Positions 26,824-36,874 of a stretch of DNA of 64,000 bases are shown piece by piece; positions within the stretch are counted from its first letter, which is position 1; each line of letters begins with the position of its first letter. The notes beneath the pieces were generated by a model that saw only the letters and a list, made by a program, of their open reading frames with translations, ran no database searches and was not told the origin of the DNA. Source of the DNA: Microlunatus speluncae. GTDB lineage: Bacteria; Actinomycetota; Actinomycetes; Propionibacteriales; Propionibacteriaceae. The translations under genes and the position numbers were made by a program. The DNA lies in contig NZ_VKCZ01000019.1 of the NCBI RefSeq assembly GCF_009299835.1, positions 248,001 through 312,000 on the forward strand. The letters run 5' to 3'.

Positions 26824-27711
26824 ATGGAATTACAGCGACGCGGCCCGGCCGGCGAGGAGATCCCGGTCGTGGTGGACGAGGGGCGGGCCTTCGACCTCCG
26901 CCCGCTGACCGGCGACATCGACGGCGCCTTCCTGGCCGGTGACGGGATCGCCGGCGCACGGTCCGCGCTGGCCGCGGGCGAGCTGACCGAGCTGGACGTG
27001 TCCGGCCTGCGTCACGGCGCGCCGGTCGCGCGGCCGGGGGCCGTCGTCTGCATCGGCCAGAACTATGCGGCGCACGCCGCCGAGTCCGGCTCGCCGCCGC
27101 CGCCCGAGCCGATCATCTTCTTCAAGCACCCGAACACCGTGATCGGCGCCTACGACGAGGTGCACCTGCCGCCGGGGAGCGCGAAGACCGACTGGGAGGT
27201 CGAGCTCGCGGTGATCATCGGCCGGCAGGCCCGCTACCTGGCTTCGCCGGCGGACGCGCTGTCGTACATCGCCGGCTACGCGGTGAGCAACGACGTCTCC
27301 GAGCGCACCTATCAGTCCGAGGTGTCCGGCGGCCAGTGGTCGAAGGGCAAGTGCTGCGAGACCTTCAACCCGCTCGGCCCGTCGCTGATCCCGGCCGATC
27401 AGGTCGACCCGACCAACCTCCGGCTGCAGTCCTGGGTGAACGACGAGCCGCGGCAGGACTCGACCACCGGCGACATGATCTTCTCGGTGGCCCAGTTGAT
27501 CTACGAGCTGAGCCAGTTCCTGGTGCTGGATCCGGGCGACGTGATCAACACCGGCACCCCGCAGGGCGTGGCGTTGTCCGGCCGGTTCCCGTTCCTCGGC
27601 GTCGGCGACGAGATGCGGCTGGTGATCGAGGGGCTGGGCGAGCAGCGGCAGCAGATCATCGCCGCGCCCGGCGTCCCGGCCGCCGCGGGTGCCGCCAACA
27701 TCGCGCGCTGA
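26824..27711 (+). CDS. Fumarylacetoacetate hydrolase-fold hydrolase
   Basis: The 295-residue product has the FAH fold: CIGQNYAAHAAESG, PIIFFKHPNTVIGAYD, DWEVELAVIIG with the metal-binding acidic residues, AGYAVSNDVSERTYQ and GDVINTGTPQGVALS. These enzymes hydrolyse C-C bonds of 2,4-diketo acids; next to the SDR and aldo/keto reductase it would split 2,4-diketo-3-deoxy-L-fuconate to pyruvate and lactate. I chose the ATG at 26824, six bases after GAGG; ATGs at 26782 and 26818 are alternatives with worse spacing. A GC-rich hairpin follows the gene. Confidence 0.75.
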   Translation: MELQRRGPAGEEIPVVVDEGRAFDLRPLTGDIDGAFLAGDGIAGARSALAAGELTELDVSGLRHGAPVARPGAVVCIGQNYAAHAAESGSPPPPEPIIFFKHPNTVIGAYDEVHLPPGSAKTDWEVELAVIIGRQARYLASPADALSYIAGYAVSNDVSERTYQSEVSGGQWSKGKCCETFNPLGPSLIPADQVDPTNLRLQSWVNDEPRQDSTTGDMIFSVAQLIYELSQFLVLDPGDVINTGTPQGVALSGRFPFLGVGDEMRLVIEGLGEQRQQIIAAPGVPAAAGAANIAR

Positions 27712-27724
27712 GCCGACGGAGCGG

Positions 27725-27747
27725 CTGCCGGTCCCGGTGACCGGCAG
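27725..27747 (+). terminator. Hairpin after the FAH-hydrolase gene
   Basis: CTGCCGGT (27725-27732) and ACCGGCAG (27740-27747) form a perfect eight-pair stem with a seven-base loop, 14 bases after the stop codon. There is no U-tract. The rest of the gap up to hpf at 28003 (about 250 bases) holds no gene that I can support. Confidence 0.5.
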
Positions 27748-28002
27748 TCGACGCCGCGGCAACGAGCGGTCGACACTGAGACGGCCGTGAGATTCTCTAC
27801 CGGCCCATAGAAATCGCGGCTGCATCCGACTACCGTCAACCTATGGTGCTCCAGCCCACGAAAAGACCACGGTTCCGGGGGTCGACTGCGGGTGAGGCAG
27901 GCAGCGCCGTACGGCCCAATCAGGGCCCGGGTCCAATCCGTCGGCGGCGGCTGCGGCGCGCGCCGGGAGGGCCCGACCGCCGCCCACACAACGGAGGTTG
28001 AC

Positions 28003-28686
28003 ATGGATGTTGTCGTCACCAGCAGGCACTGCCAGGTCTCGGACGGGTTCCGAGAATTCGTGGCCGACAAGGTCACCCGGTTGGAGAAGCTGAACGATCG
28101 GCTCGTCCGGGTCGAGGTCGAGGTGTCCGCGGAACGGAACCCGCGGCAGCACGACCAGGCCAGTCGAGTGGAGATCACGGTCCGCGGCAAGGGCAAGGTG
28201 ATCCGGGCCGAATCCGCCGCGGAGGACAAGCGCGCCGCGTTCGATCTGGCGTTGGACAAACTGATGGCCCAGTTGCGGAAGGCCGCCGACCGGCGGCGGG
28301 TGCACCGGGGCAGCCGGACGCCGAAGTCGTTGCACGACGCGGCCGCCGAGCTGGCGCCGACCAACGGGCAGCTGCACGAGACCGACGAGGACGACGTGCG
28401 CACCGTGGCCGGGATGGAGGTCCGTGGTGACGGACCCCTGGTGGTGCGGGAGAAGGTGCACAACGCCGGACCGATGACGCTGGACCAGGCCCTGGAGGCG
28501 ATGGAACTGGTCGGCCACGACTTCTATCTGTTCATGGACGCGGATCGCGGCGTGCCGAGCGTCGTCTACCGCCGGCGGGCGTACGACTACGGCGTGATCC
28601 GCCTCGGCAACGCCCACCTCGACGGCGAACCGGTCAACGGCTCGGCCCGCACCGACACCGGCATCCTGGTCGAATCCGCCCACTGA
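28003..28686 (+). CDS. hpf: Long-form ribosome hibernation promoting factor
   Basis: The 227-residue protein is a long-type HPF. The N-terminal S30AE domain (about 1-115) begins MDVVVTSRHCQVSDGFREFV and has the basic DKLMAQLRKAADRRR helix; the C-terminal domain (about 165-227) contains HDFYLFMDADRGVPSVVYRR, used for dimerising 70S ribosomes into inactive 100S particles. The start ATG at 28003 follows ACGGAGG; an earlier in-frame start would add unrelated sequence. Position shortly before secA is conserved in actinobacteria. Confidence 0.9.
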   Translation: MDVVVTSRHCQVSDGFREFVADKVTRLEKLNDRLVRVEVEVSAERNPRQHDQASRVEITVRGKGKVIRAESAAEDKRAAFDLALDKLMAQLRKAADRRRVHRGSRTPKSLHDAAAELAPTNGQLHETDEDDVRTVAGMEVRGDGPLVVREKVHNAGPMTLDQALEAMELVGHDFYLFMDADRGVPSVVYRRRAYDYGVIRLGNAHLDGEPVNGSARTDTGILVESAH

Positions 28687-28741
28687 TCCGCGGCTCTTCG
28701 CTGAGCCCGTGAGTGTCGGCGCCGGGCGATAACGTTCGAGC

Positions 28742-29962
28742 GTGCCAGCACGACAGCGGGAGAAGGTCAGCCGGGCCCAGGCGCGCCGGATCGCTCTGGC
28801 GGCCCAGGGATTCGGCGCCCGACGGCCCGATCGGGCCGTCGGGATGCGTGACCTCCAGTCGGTGATCAGCCGGCTCGGCCAGTTCCAGATCGATTCGATC
28901 AACGTCGTGCGCCGGGCCCACTATCTGCCCCTCTTCTCCCGGCTCGGGCCGTACGACACCGCGCTGCTGGACCGGGCCGCGCACCGGTCCCCGCGCCGGC
29001 TGTACGAATACTGGGGCCACGCCGCGAGCCTGATCGACGTGCGGCTGCAGCCCCAGTTGCGGTTCCGGATGCGGGACGGCTTCCGCGACGTCTGGGGCGG
29101 GGTCGAGCGGGCGGCCCGGGAGAATCCGGGCCTGGTCGCCTGGGTCCGTGATCACGTCGCCGAGCACGGCCCGCTCACCGCCCGCGAGATCGAGTACGAC
29201 GAGGAGCGCGACCGGACCAACTGGGGCTGGAACTGGTCGATCGTGAAGACGGTCCTGGAGTGGCTGTTCTACTGCGGCGACGTCACCTCGGCCCGGCGCA
29301 ACAGCCAGTTCGAGCGGGTCTACGACCTGCCGGAGCGGGTGTTTCCGGCGGCGGTGCTGGCGGTGCCGGATCCCACCCCGGAGGACTCGGCCCGGGAGCT
29401 GACCCGGCGTGCCGCCCAGGCCCTCGGCATCGCCAGCGAGCCGTGTCTGCGCGACTACTTCCGGACCAAGTCGGTGCTGACCACCCGGGCGATCGAGGAG
29501 CTGGTCGAGGCCGGCGAGTTGTTGCCGGTGCGGGTCGAGGGCTGGGACAAGCCGCACTACCTGTGGCACGAGGCGCGGATGCCGCGCCGGATCGAGGCCC
29601 GCGCGCTGCTCAGCCCGTTCGACTCGATGATCTTCGAGCGGGCCCGGCTGGAGCGGTTCTTCGACTTCGTCTACCGGATCGAGATCTACGTGCCGGAGCC
29701 GAAGCGGGTGTACGGCTACTACGTCTACCCGTTCCTGCTCGGCGATCGGTTCGTCGCCCGGGTCGATCTCAAGGCCGATCGCGCGGCCGGCCGGCTCCGG
29801 GTCAATTCCGCCTGGCTCGAGCCCGACCAGGACGCCGGCGAGGTCGCGGCCGAGCTTGCCGCCGAACTCCGTACCCTCGCGGATTGGCTCGACCTGCCCG
29901 AAATCTCGGTGGCGAAGAAGGGAGATCTGGCCCCGGCGCTCACCCGCTCCGTCGCCGCCTGA
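28742..29962 (+). CDS. YcaQ/AlkX-like winged-helix DNA glycosylase
   Basis: The 406-residue protein belongs to the HTH_42/YcaQ family. The catalytic Gln-X-Asp motif is visible at residues 49-51 in GQFQIDSINVV, followed by RRAHYLPLFSRLGPY, three winged-helix units, and the C-terminal AYGYYVYPFLLGDRF-type beta domain (here KRVYGYYVYPFLLGDRFVAR). YcaQ of E. coli unhooks DNA interstrand crosslinks and excises alkylated bases, so a repair role is likely. The start is GTG at 28742; a TAACGT seven bases upstream may be the -10 of a leaderless transcript. It lies between hpf and secA. Confidence 0.85.
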   Translation: MPARQREKVSRAQARRIALAAQGFGARRPDRAVGMRDLQSVISRLGQFQIDSINVVRRAHYLPLFSRLGPYDTALLDRAAHRSPRRLYEYWGHAASLIDVRLQPQLRFRMRDGFRDVWGGVERAARENPGLVAWVRDHVAEHGPLTAREIEYDEERDRTNWGWNWSIVKTVLEWLFYCGDVTSARRNSQFERVYDLPERVFPAAVLAVPDPTPEDSARELTRRAAQALGIASEPCLRDYFRTKSVLTTRAIEELVEAGELLPVRVEGWDKPHYLWHEARMPRRIEARALLSPFDSMIFERARLERFFDFVYRIEIYVPEPKRVYGYYVYPFLLGDRFVARVDLKADRAAGRLRVNSAWLEPDQDAGEVAAELAAELRTLADWLDLPEISVAKKGDLAPALTRSVAA

Positions 29963-30125
29963 GCTACTGTCGTAGGCGAAGCCCTGGAGCAGGTCCGGTC
30001 GGGGGACGCCGGCCGGGTTGGCTCGTGCTGGTGTGGCACGGATGCTGGCCTACGATGGGGACGCGCCGGCGCCAGATGACGACCGGCGAGCATTCGAGCG
30101 TCGATACAAGGGAGCCAAGACCGCC

Positions 30126-33065
<2,940 letters not shown>

Positions 33066-33088
33066 CCGGCCGGCGCTTCCGCTGGGCG

Positions 33089-33110
33089 GGCGACCCGGTT
33101 CAGGGTCGCC
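33089..33110. terminator. Hairpin terminator between secA and the DUF6221 gene
   Basis: GGCGACCC (33089-33096) and GGGTCGCC (33103-33110) form a perfect eight-pair stem with a GGTTCA loop, 24 bases past the secA stop and overlapping the 3' end of the convergent gene. It can serve secA. Confidence 0.6.
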
Positions 33111-33456
33111 ACGCCTCGCGATAGTCCGGATGATCGGCATACACGGCGCCGAGGATGCGGACCGTGTCGCACGGCGCTTCGACCCGGGCGTCGACATCCC
33201 AGTCGATCGTCACCCGGGAGTGGTTCCGAGAAGCGGTGCACTGGCGGCACGGCCGAACCGTCGGTGACGCGGCGGCCCGCGCGTCCGGTGCGTGATCGGC
33301 GATGATCATCCGCTTGGCCGTGAGCTCGGCCCGCAGCCGGTCCGGGTGATCAACTCCCGGCCGGGTGTCGATCTTGGCGTCCGGATCTCGGAGTTCCTTG
33401 ATCGCGGCCTCGTCGTCGGTGATCCTGGCGTCCAGGAACTTGAACAGATCCGTCAT
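33100..33456 (-). CDS. DUF6221 family protein
   Basis: The 118-residue protein matches DUF6221, a family common in actinobacteria and their phages: MTDLFKFLDARITDDEAA at the N-terminus, LRAELTAKRMIIADH in the middle, a CRQC zinc-like pair, and the hallmark C-terminus YADHPDYREAWRP. Its function is not known. The start at 33456 follows a GGAGGGCGGGGG purine run. It converges on secA with a shared hairpin. Presence of a single DUF6221 gene does not by itself indicate a prophage; no other phage gene is near. Confidence 0.75.
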   Translation of the reverse strand: MTDLFKFLDARITDDEAAIKELRDPDAKIDTRPGVDHPDRLRAELTAKRMIIADHAPDARAAASPTVRPCRQCTASRNHSRVTIDWDVDARVEAPCDTVRILGAVYADHPDYREAWRP

Positions 33457-33566
33457 GTGCCCCCGCCCTCCGCGGCCGGCGTGAGTCGCGGTCGCACCAT
33501 GATCATCTCATCTCCACCGCGGCCGGGGACCGGGCGGGATCGCCGTTGCGGTCACGCCGGCCGGGA

Positions 33567-34115
33567 TCAGCCGCGCGGACCGAACTCCAGGGCGGTGACC
33601 AACCAGCGGTCGTAGACGGCATCCAGCCGGAGCGCGACCGGCACCGACAGCGGGCCGATCCGGACATGGACCGCGGCCTCCGCGACCTCGGCCCCCGGAT
33701 GCTGCACCCGCGCGGACTGCACCCGGGCCTGGAGCACCGGCCGGGCCCGCGCGGTCGCCTTGATCGTCCGTGGTGGCCGGGCCGCCAGCTTCGCCAGCCG
33801 CTCGAGTTGATCTTCGGTGACCCAGCGGGACAGCTGCCCGATCGGACGCCGGCCCCGGACCACCTCGACCGCCGCCAGGCCGAGCGACGCGGCCCACGGG
33901 CCCGCGTCGGGCAACCGCGGATCCGGTCGAGCCTGCCAGGCCGGCGCCGCCGTCGTCGTGGCCGGCGCGTCGGGGCTCGGCCGGTCCGGCAACCCGGACA
34001 GCTCGAGCAGGCTCGGCTGCGCCGCCGGCGCGCCCAGCGGCGGGGCGAGCCCCGCGAACCACGACACGGACGGCGGCCGGGAGTCGATCACCGGGAGCAC
34101 ACGCAGGCCTGCCAT
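33567..34115 (-). CDS. DUF6459 (Rv3242-region type) family protein
   Basis: The 182-residue product has a variable proline/alanine-rich first half and a conserved second half with AAVEVVRGRRPIGQLSRW, VTEDQLERLAKLA and VRIGPLSVPVALRLDAVYDRW, matching the DUF6459 domain. Such small cytoplasmic proteins are encoded close to secA in many actinobacteria. No catalytic residues are apparent and the role is unknown. It is divergent from the phosphoribosyltransferase gene, and the 130-base gap between them carries a perfect DnaA box. The downstream 110 bases to the DUF6221 gene contain nothing recognisable. Confidence 0.65.
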   Translation of the reverse strand: MAGLRVLPVIDSRPPSVSWFAGLAPPLGAPAAQPSLLELSGLPDRPSPDAPATTTAAPAWQARPDPRLPDAGPWAASLGLAAVEVVRGRRPIGQLSRWVTEDQLERLAKLAARPPRTIKATARARPVLQARVQSARVQHPGAEVAEAAVHVRIGPLSVPVALRLDAVYDRWLVTALEFGPRG

Positions 34116-34167
34116 GCCGCCACTCTGCGGCCGTCCGGGCCCGTCGTCCAGCCGCGCACCCCGAATC

Positions 34168-34176
34168 TGTGGATAA
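34168..34176 (-). promoter_or_regulatory. Perfect DnaA box (minus strand TTATCCACA)
   Basis: TGTGGATAA on the plus strand is the exact complement of the DnaA consensus. It lies about 70 bases before the phosphoribosyltransferase start and 53 bases before the divergent DUF6459 gene. A second similar word, CCGGATAACTGG, lies 20 bases further on but does not match the consensus. Confidence 0.5.
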
Positions 34177-34232
34177 CTGGCTCTTCTGACCTATCCGGAT
34201 AACTGGGGTGCCGCATGACTGACTTACGGCGC

Positions 34233-34238
34233 TAGGGT
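34233..34238 (+). promoter_or_regulatory. -10 element for a leaderless phosphoribosyltransferase mRNA
   Basis: TAGGGT ends seven bases before the ATG at 34246 and there is no Shine-Dalgarno sequence in between, so transcription probably starts at or next to the start codon. No good -35 is seen. Confidence 0.45.
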
Positions 34239-34245
34239 CTCGCGC

Positions 34246-34737
34246 ATGGGGAACGTGGAACGTGAAGAGATGACGTGGGCGACGTTCGGCGAGGCGAGCC
34301 GCTCCCTGGCCGGGGCCGTCGCGGCGAGCGGGTTCGTGCCCGACATCGTGCTCGGCATCTCCCGCGGCGGGCTGATCCCGGCCGGCGGGCTGGCGTACGC
34401 GCTGGACTGCAAGAACCTGTTCACGATCAGCGTCGAGTTCTACACCGGCGTGAACGAGCGGCTCGACGTGCCGGTGATGCTGCCGCCCTTCCTCAACGCC
34501 GCCGACCTGGACGACGCCCGGGTGTTGATCGTCGACGATGTCGCGGACACCGGGATGACGCTGGAGTTGGTGCACGAGTTCTGCCGCGGGCACGTCGCGG
34601 AGGCGCGGACCGCGGTGCTCTACCGCAAGCCGTTGTCGATCATCGACCCGGACTATGCCTGGTCCAAGACCGACCGCTGGATCGAATTCCCCTGGTCCGC
34701 CGATCCGCCGGTCGTCAAGCCGACTTGTCAGAACTGA
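34246..34737 (+). CDS. Phosphoribosyltransferase (Gpt-like)
   Basis: The 163-residue enzyme has a type I phosphoribosyltransferase fold with the PRPP loop VLIVDDVADTGMTL and an N-terminal DIVLGISRGGLIPAGGLAY. The overall pattern resembles xanthine/hypoxanthine-type transferases, which salvage purines using PRPP; the exact base cannot be told. The most unusual trait is the C-terminus: the last six residues KPTCQN and the stop codon are encoded by the left arm of a long palindromic repeat (34717-34776), so the repeat has replaced or created the native end. The start at 34246 fits a leaderless mRNA. Confidence 0.8.
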   Translation: MGNVEREEMTWATFGEASRSLAGAVAASGFVPDIVLGISRGGLIPAGGLAYALDCKNLFTISVEFYTGVNERLDVPVMLPPFLNAADLDDARVLIVDDVADTGMTLELVHEFCRGHVAEARTAVLYRKPLSIIDPDYAWSKTDRWIEFPWSADPPVVKPTCQN

Positions 34738-34776
34738 GTTGTGTCAGGACACAACTCAGTTCTGACAAGTCGGCTT
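34717..34776. terminator. 60-bp nearly loopless perfect palindrome (family A)
   Basis: Two perfectly complementary arms of 29 bases (34717-34745 and 34748-34776) surround a two-base loop. The inner core TTGTCAGAACTGAGTTGTG equals that of the copy after lpqB (22225-22278). The left arm encodes the end of the phosphoribosyltransferase, including its stop codon, and the right arm abuts the stop of the convergent GntR gene. It can terminate both transcripts. Confidence 0.85.
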
Positions 34777-35525
34777 CATACGGCGAGGGAGGAGCGGATG
34801 CTGTAGTGCGCGGCGTGGTAGATGTGCCGGCCGAACTCGACCAGGCGGCCGAAGTCGTCGTAGGCGAACCGGTCGGCGGTGAGGCAGGCCAGCGGCGGGG
34901 TCTCGCCGAGCAGGGCGGCCTCGGCGTCGGTGGCCAGCCGGGCGCCGACCCGCTGGTGGGCCAGCTTGAGGGTGATCCCGTGCTGGCGCAGGCAGTCGTA
35001 CAGCCCCCGACGCTCCAGCTCGGCCGGGTCGAGGGCGAAGCGGGCGGGCAGGTAGTTCGTCAGGACGGCGAGCGGCACGTCGTCGGCCAGCCGGAGCCGC
35101 CGCAACTGCAGATACTGATCATCGGCCGGCAGCGACACCTGGTCGGCCAGCTCGGCCGGTAGCGGGCCGATCCGGGAGCCGAGCAGCCGGGTGCGGGGCA
35201 CCTTGCCGGCCGCGAGCAGATCGTCGTGCAGGCTGGACAATCGCTCGTCCCGGCTGAACTGGGGCTGGACGACCTGGGTGCCGACGCCGCGCTTGCGGAC
35301 CAGCAGCCCCTTGCTGACAAGCTCCTGGATCGCCTGCCGGGCGGTCGGTCGGGAGACGCCGAGCCGGCTGGTCAGCGACAGTTCGTTCTCCAGCCGGTCG
35401 CCGGCGACGAGTTCGCCGGTCGCGATCGCCTGCTCGATCGCCCGGGACAGCTGCAGATAGAGAGGCACGGATGCAGACCGGTCCAGCGTGATGTCGAGGC
35501 GACGACCGCCGGCCGATACGGTCAT
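34776..35525 (-). CDS. GntR/HutC-family regulator with UTRA domain
   Basis: The 249-residue protein has an N-terminal GntR winged helix (PLYLQLSRAIEQAIATGEL, LTSRLGVSRPTARQAIQELV) and a C-terminal UTRA ligand-binding domain (VPLAVLTNYLPARFALD and FGRHIYHAAHYSI). HutC-type regulators usually respond to sugar or amino-acid derivatives. It follows the Gfo/Idh oxidoreductase gene by 57 bases on the same strand and probably controls it. The 3' end touches the long palindrome shared with the phosphoribosyltransferase gene. Confidence 0.85.
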   Translation of the reverse strand: MTVSAGGRRLDITLDRSASVPLYLQLSRAIEQAIATGELVAGDRLENELSLTSRLGVSRPTARQAIQELVSKGLLVRKRGVGTQVVQPQFSRDERLSSLHDDLLAAGKVPRTRLLGSRIGPLPAELADQVSLPADDQYLQLRRLRLADDVPLAVLTNYLPARFALDPAELERRGLYDCLRQHGITLKLAHQRVGARLATDAEAALLGETPPLACLTADRFAYDDFGRLVEFGRHIYHAAHYSIRSSLAV

Positions 35526-35582
35526 GCCGGCTATCGTAATCGGCGCGAGCGCCGGCCGGTCGGTGTTGGCCGAACTCGGTCG

Positions 35583-36761
35583 TCAGTCCAGATCCACCCA
35601 GCGGCGTTCGGCGATCGAACGCTGCAACGCCGCCCCGATCCGGGCCGCGGCCACCGCGTCGATCATGGTCGCACCGGTCTCGGCGCCGGAGTGGATCGCG
35701 GTGATCAGCCGGTGCAGTTCGATCACCTTGAGATCGTCGTACCCCAGCGCGATCCCGGCCGCCGGCTGGAACGCGGCCGAGTCGCCCGCGCCGGCCCCGA
35801 CCAGCACCGTGCGATAGGCGGCGTCGGCGTAGTCGCCGTCGACACAGAGCTGGAGCTCGCCCATCCGGCGGAAGTCCCAGGCCAGCGCGCCCTCGGTGCC
35901 GCGCACCTCGATCCCGTACCGGCACTGATCACCGACCGCGGACCGGCAGGACTCGAGGACGCCGCGGGCGCCGCCGGCGAAGCGGAGCAGTGCGGCCAGG
36001 TAGTCCTCGTTCTGCACCGACCGCACCGGGCCGCTGCCGCGGGCGAAGTGCGACGTCGCGGCCCCGGCCTCGGGCCGCTCGGCGATGAAGATCGCGTCGT
36101 CGGCGATCACCGACTCGATCTCGCCGACCACGTACCGCCCAAGATCAACACCGTGGCAGACCAGATCGCCGAGCACGCCGCTGCCGGCCAGTGATCGGTC
36201 GAACCGCCAGGAGAACGCGCCGTCGGGATGGGCCGCGTAGTCGGCCAGCATCCGGATCGACACCATGGTGACCCGGCCCAGCCGGCCGTCGGTGATCAAC
36301 TGCCGGGCCAGCTCCACCGCCGGGGCGTTGCGATAGTTGAAACCGACGGCGGATCGCACCCCGGCGGTGGTGACCGCCGATGAGATCGCCGTCGTCTCGG
36401 CAAGATCACGACCGGCCGGCTTCTCCAACCACAGGTGGTGCCCGGCCGCGGCGACCGCGGTGCCGATCTCGGCGTGCAGGAAGTTCGGCGTGGTCACGCT
36501 GACCAGGTCAAGATCATCCCGGCCGAGCAGGTCGGCCCAGTCGTCGACCACTTCCTCGACCCCGTAGCCGGCGCAGAGTGTGCGCAGCCGGTCGCCCCCG
36601 GCCACCTCGGCCACCGCGACCAGCTCGGGCGGGACCAGCTCGGGATAGTGGTGCCCGAGCCGGCGGTACGCCCGCGCGTGCACCTGACCCATCCAGCCGA
36701 AGCCGATGATCGCGGCCCGGAGCGGGCGGTCGGAGGTCGAGGTCGGTGAAGTCGCGGTCAT
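35583..36761 (-). CDS. Gfo/Idh/MocA family oxidoreductase
   Basis: The 392-residue protein has an N-terminal Rossmann fold with GFGWMGQVHARAY and the conserved WLEKPAG of the family, and a C-terminal alpha/beta domain with SGVLGDLVCHGVDLGRYV (catalytic Asp/His region). These NAD(P)-dependent enzymes act on sugars, inositol or amino sugars. The pairing with a GntR/UTRA regulator downstream suggests a small inducible sugar-oxidation unit. The start at 36761 gives a short unstructured lead before the Rossmann fold. The substrate cannot be deduced. Confidence 0.8.
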   Translation of the reverse strand: MTATSPTSTSDRPLRAAIIGFGWMGQVHARAYRRLGHHYPELVPPELVAVAEVAGGDRLRTLCAGYGVEEVVDDWADLLGRDDLDLVSVTTPNFLHAEIGTAVAAAGHHLWLEKPAGRDLAETTAISSAVTTAGVRSAVGFNYRNAPAVELARQLITDGRLGRVTMVSIRMLADYAAHPDGAFSWRFDRSLAGSGVLGDLVCHGVDLGRYVVGEIESVIADDAIFIAERPEAGAATSHFARGSGPVRSVQNEDYLAALLRFAGGARGVLESCRSAVGDQCRYGIEVRGTEGALAWDFRRMGELQLCVDGDYADAAYRTVLVGAGAGDSAAFQPAAGIALGYDDLKVIELHRLITAIHSGAETGATMIDAVAAARIGAALQRSIAERRWVDLD

Positions 36762-36874
36762 GACCCTCAGTCTCGGGCACGACGATCCGCCACCTCCATC
36801 CGGTCACCATCCGGCGGCGGGTGAGCGGTAGTACGGTGAACGAAGGCGTGCGCACCCCACTGATCGGAGGCTCG

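Noticed and set aside
33100..33456. Prophage remnant, because DUF6221 is common in actinophages
   Set aside because: It is a single gene between secA and a housekeeping-type gene; no integrase, capsid or other phage gene is nearby.
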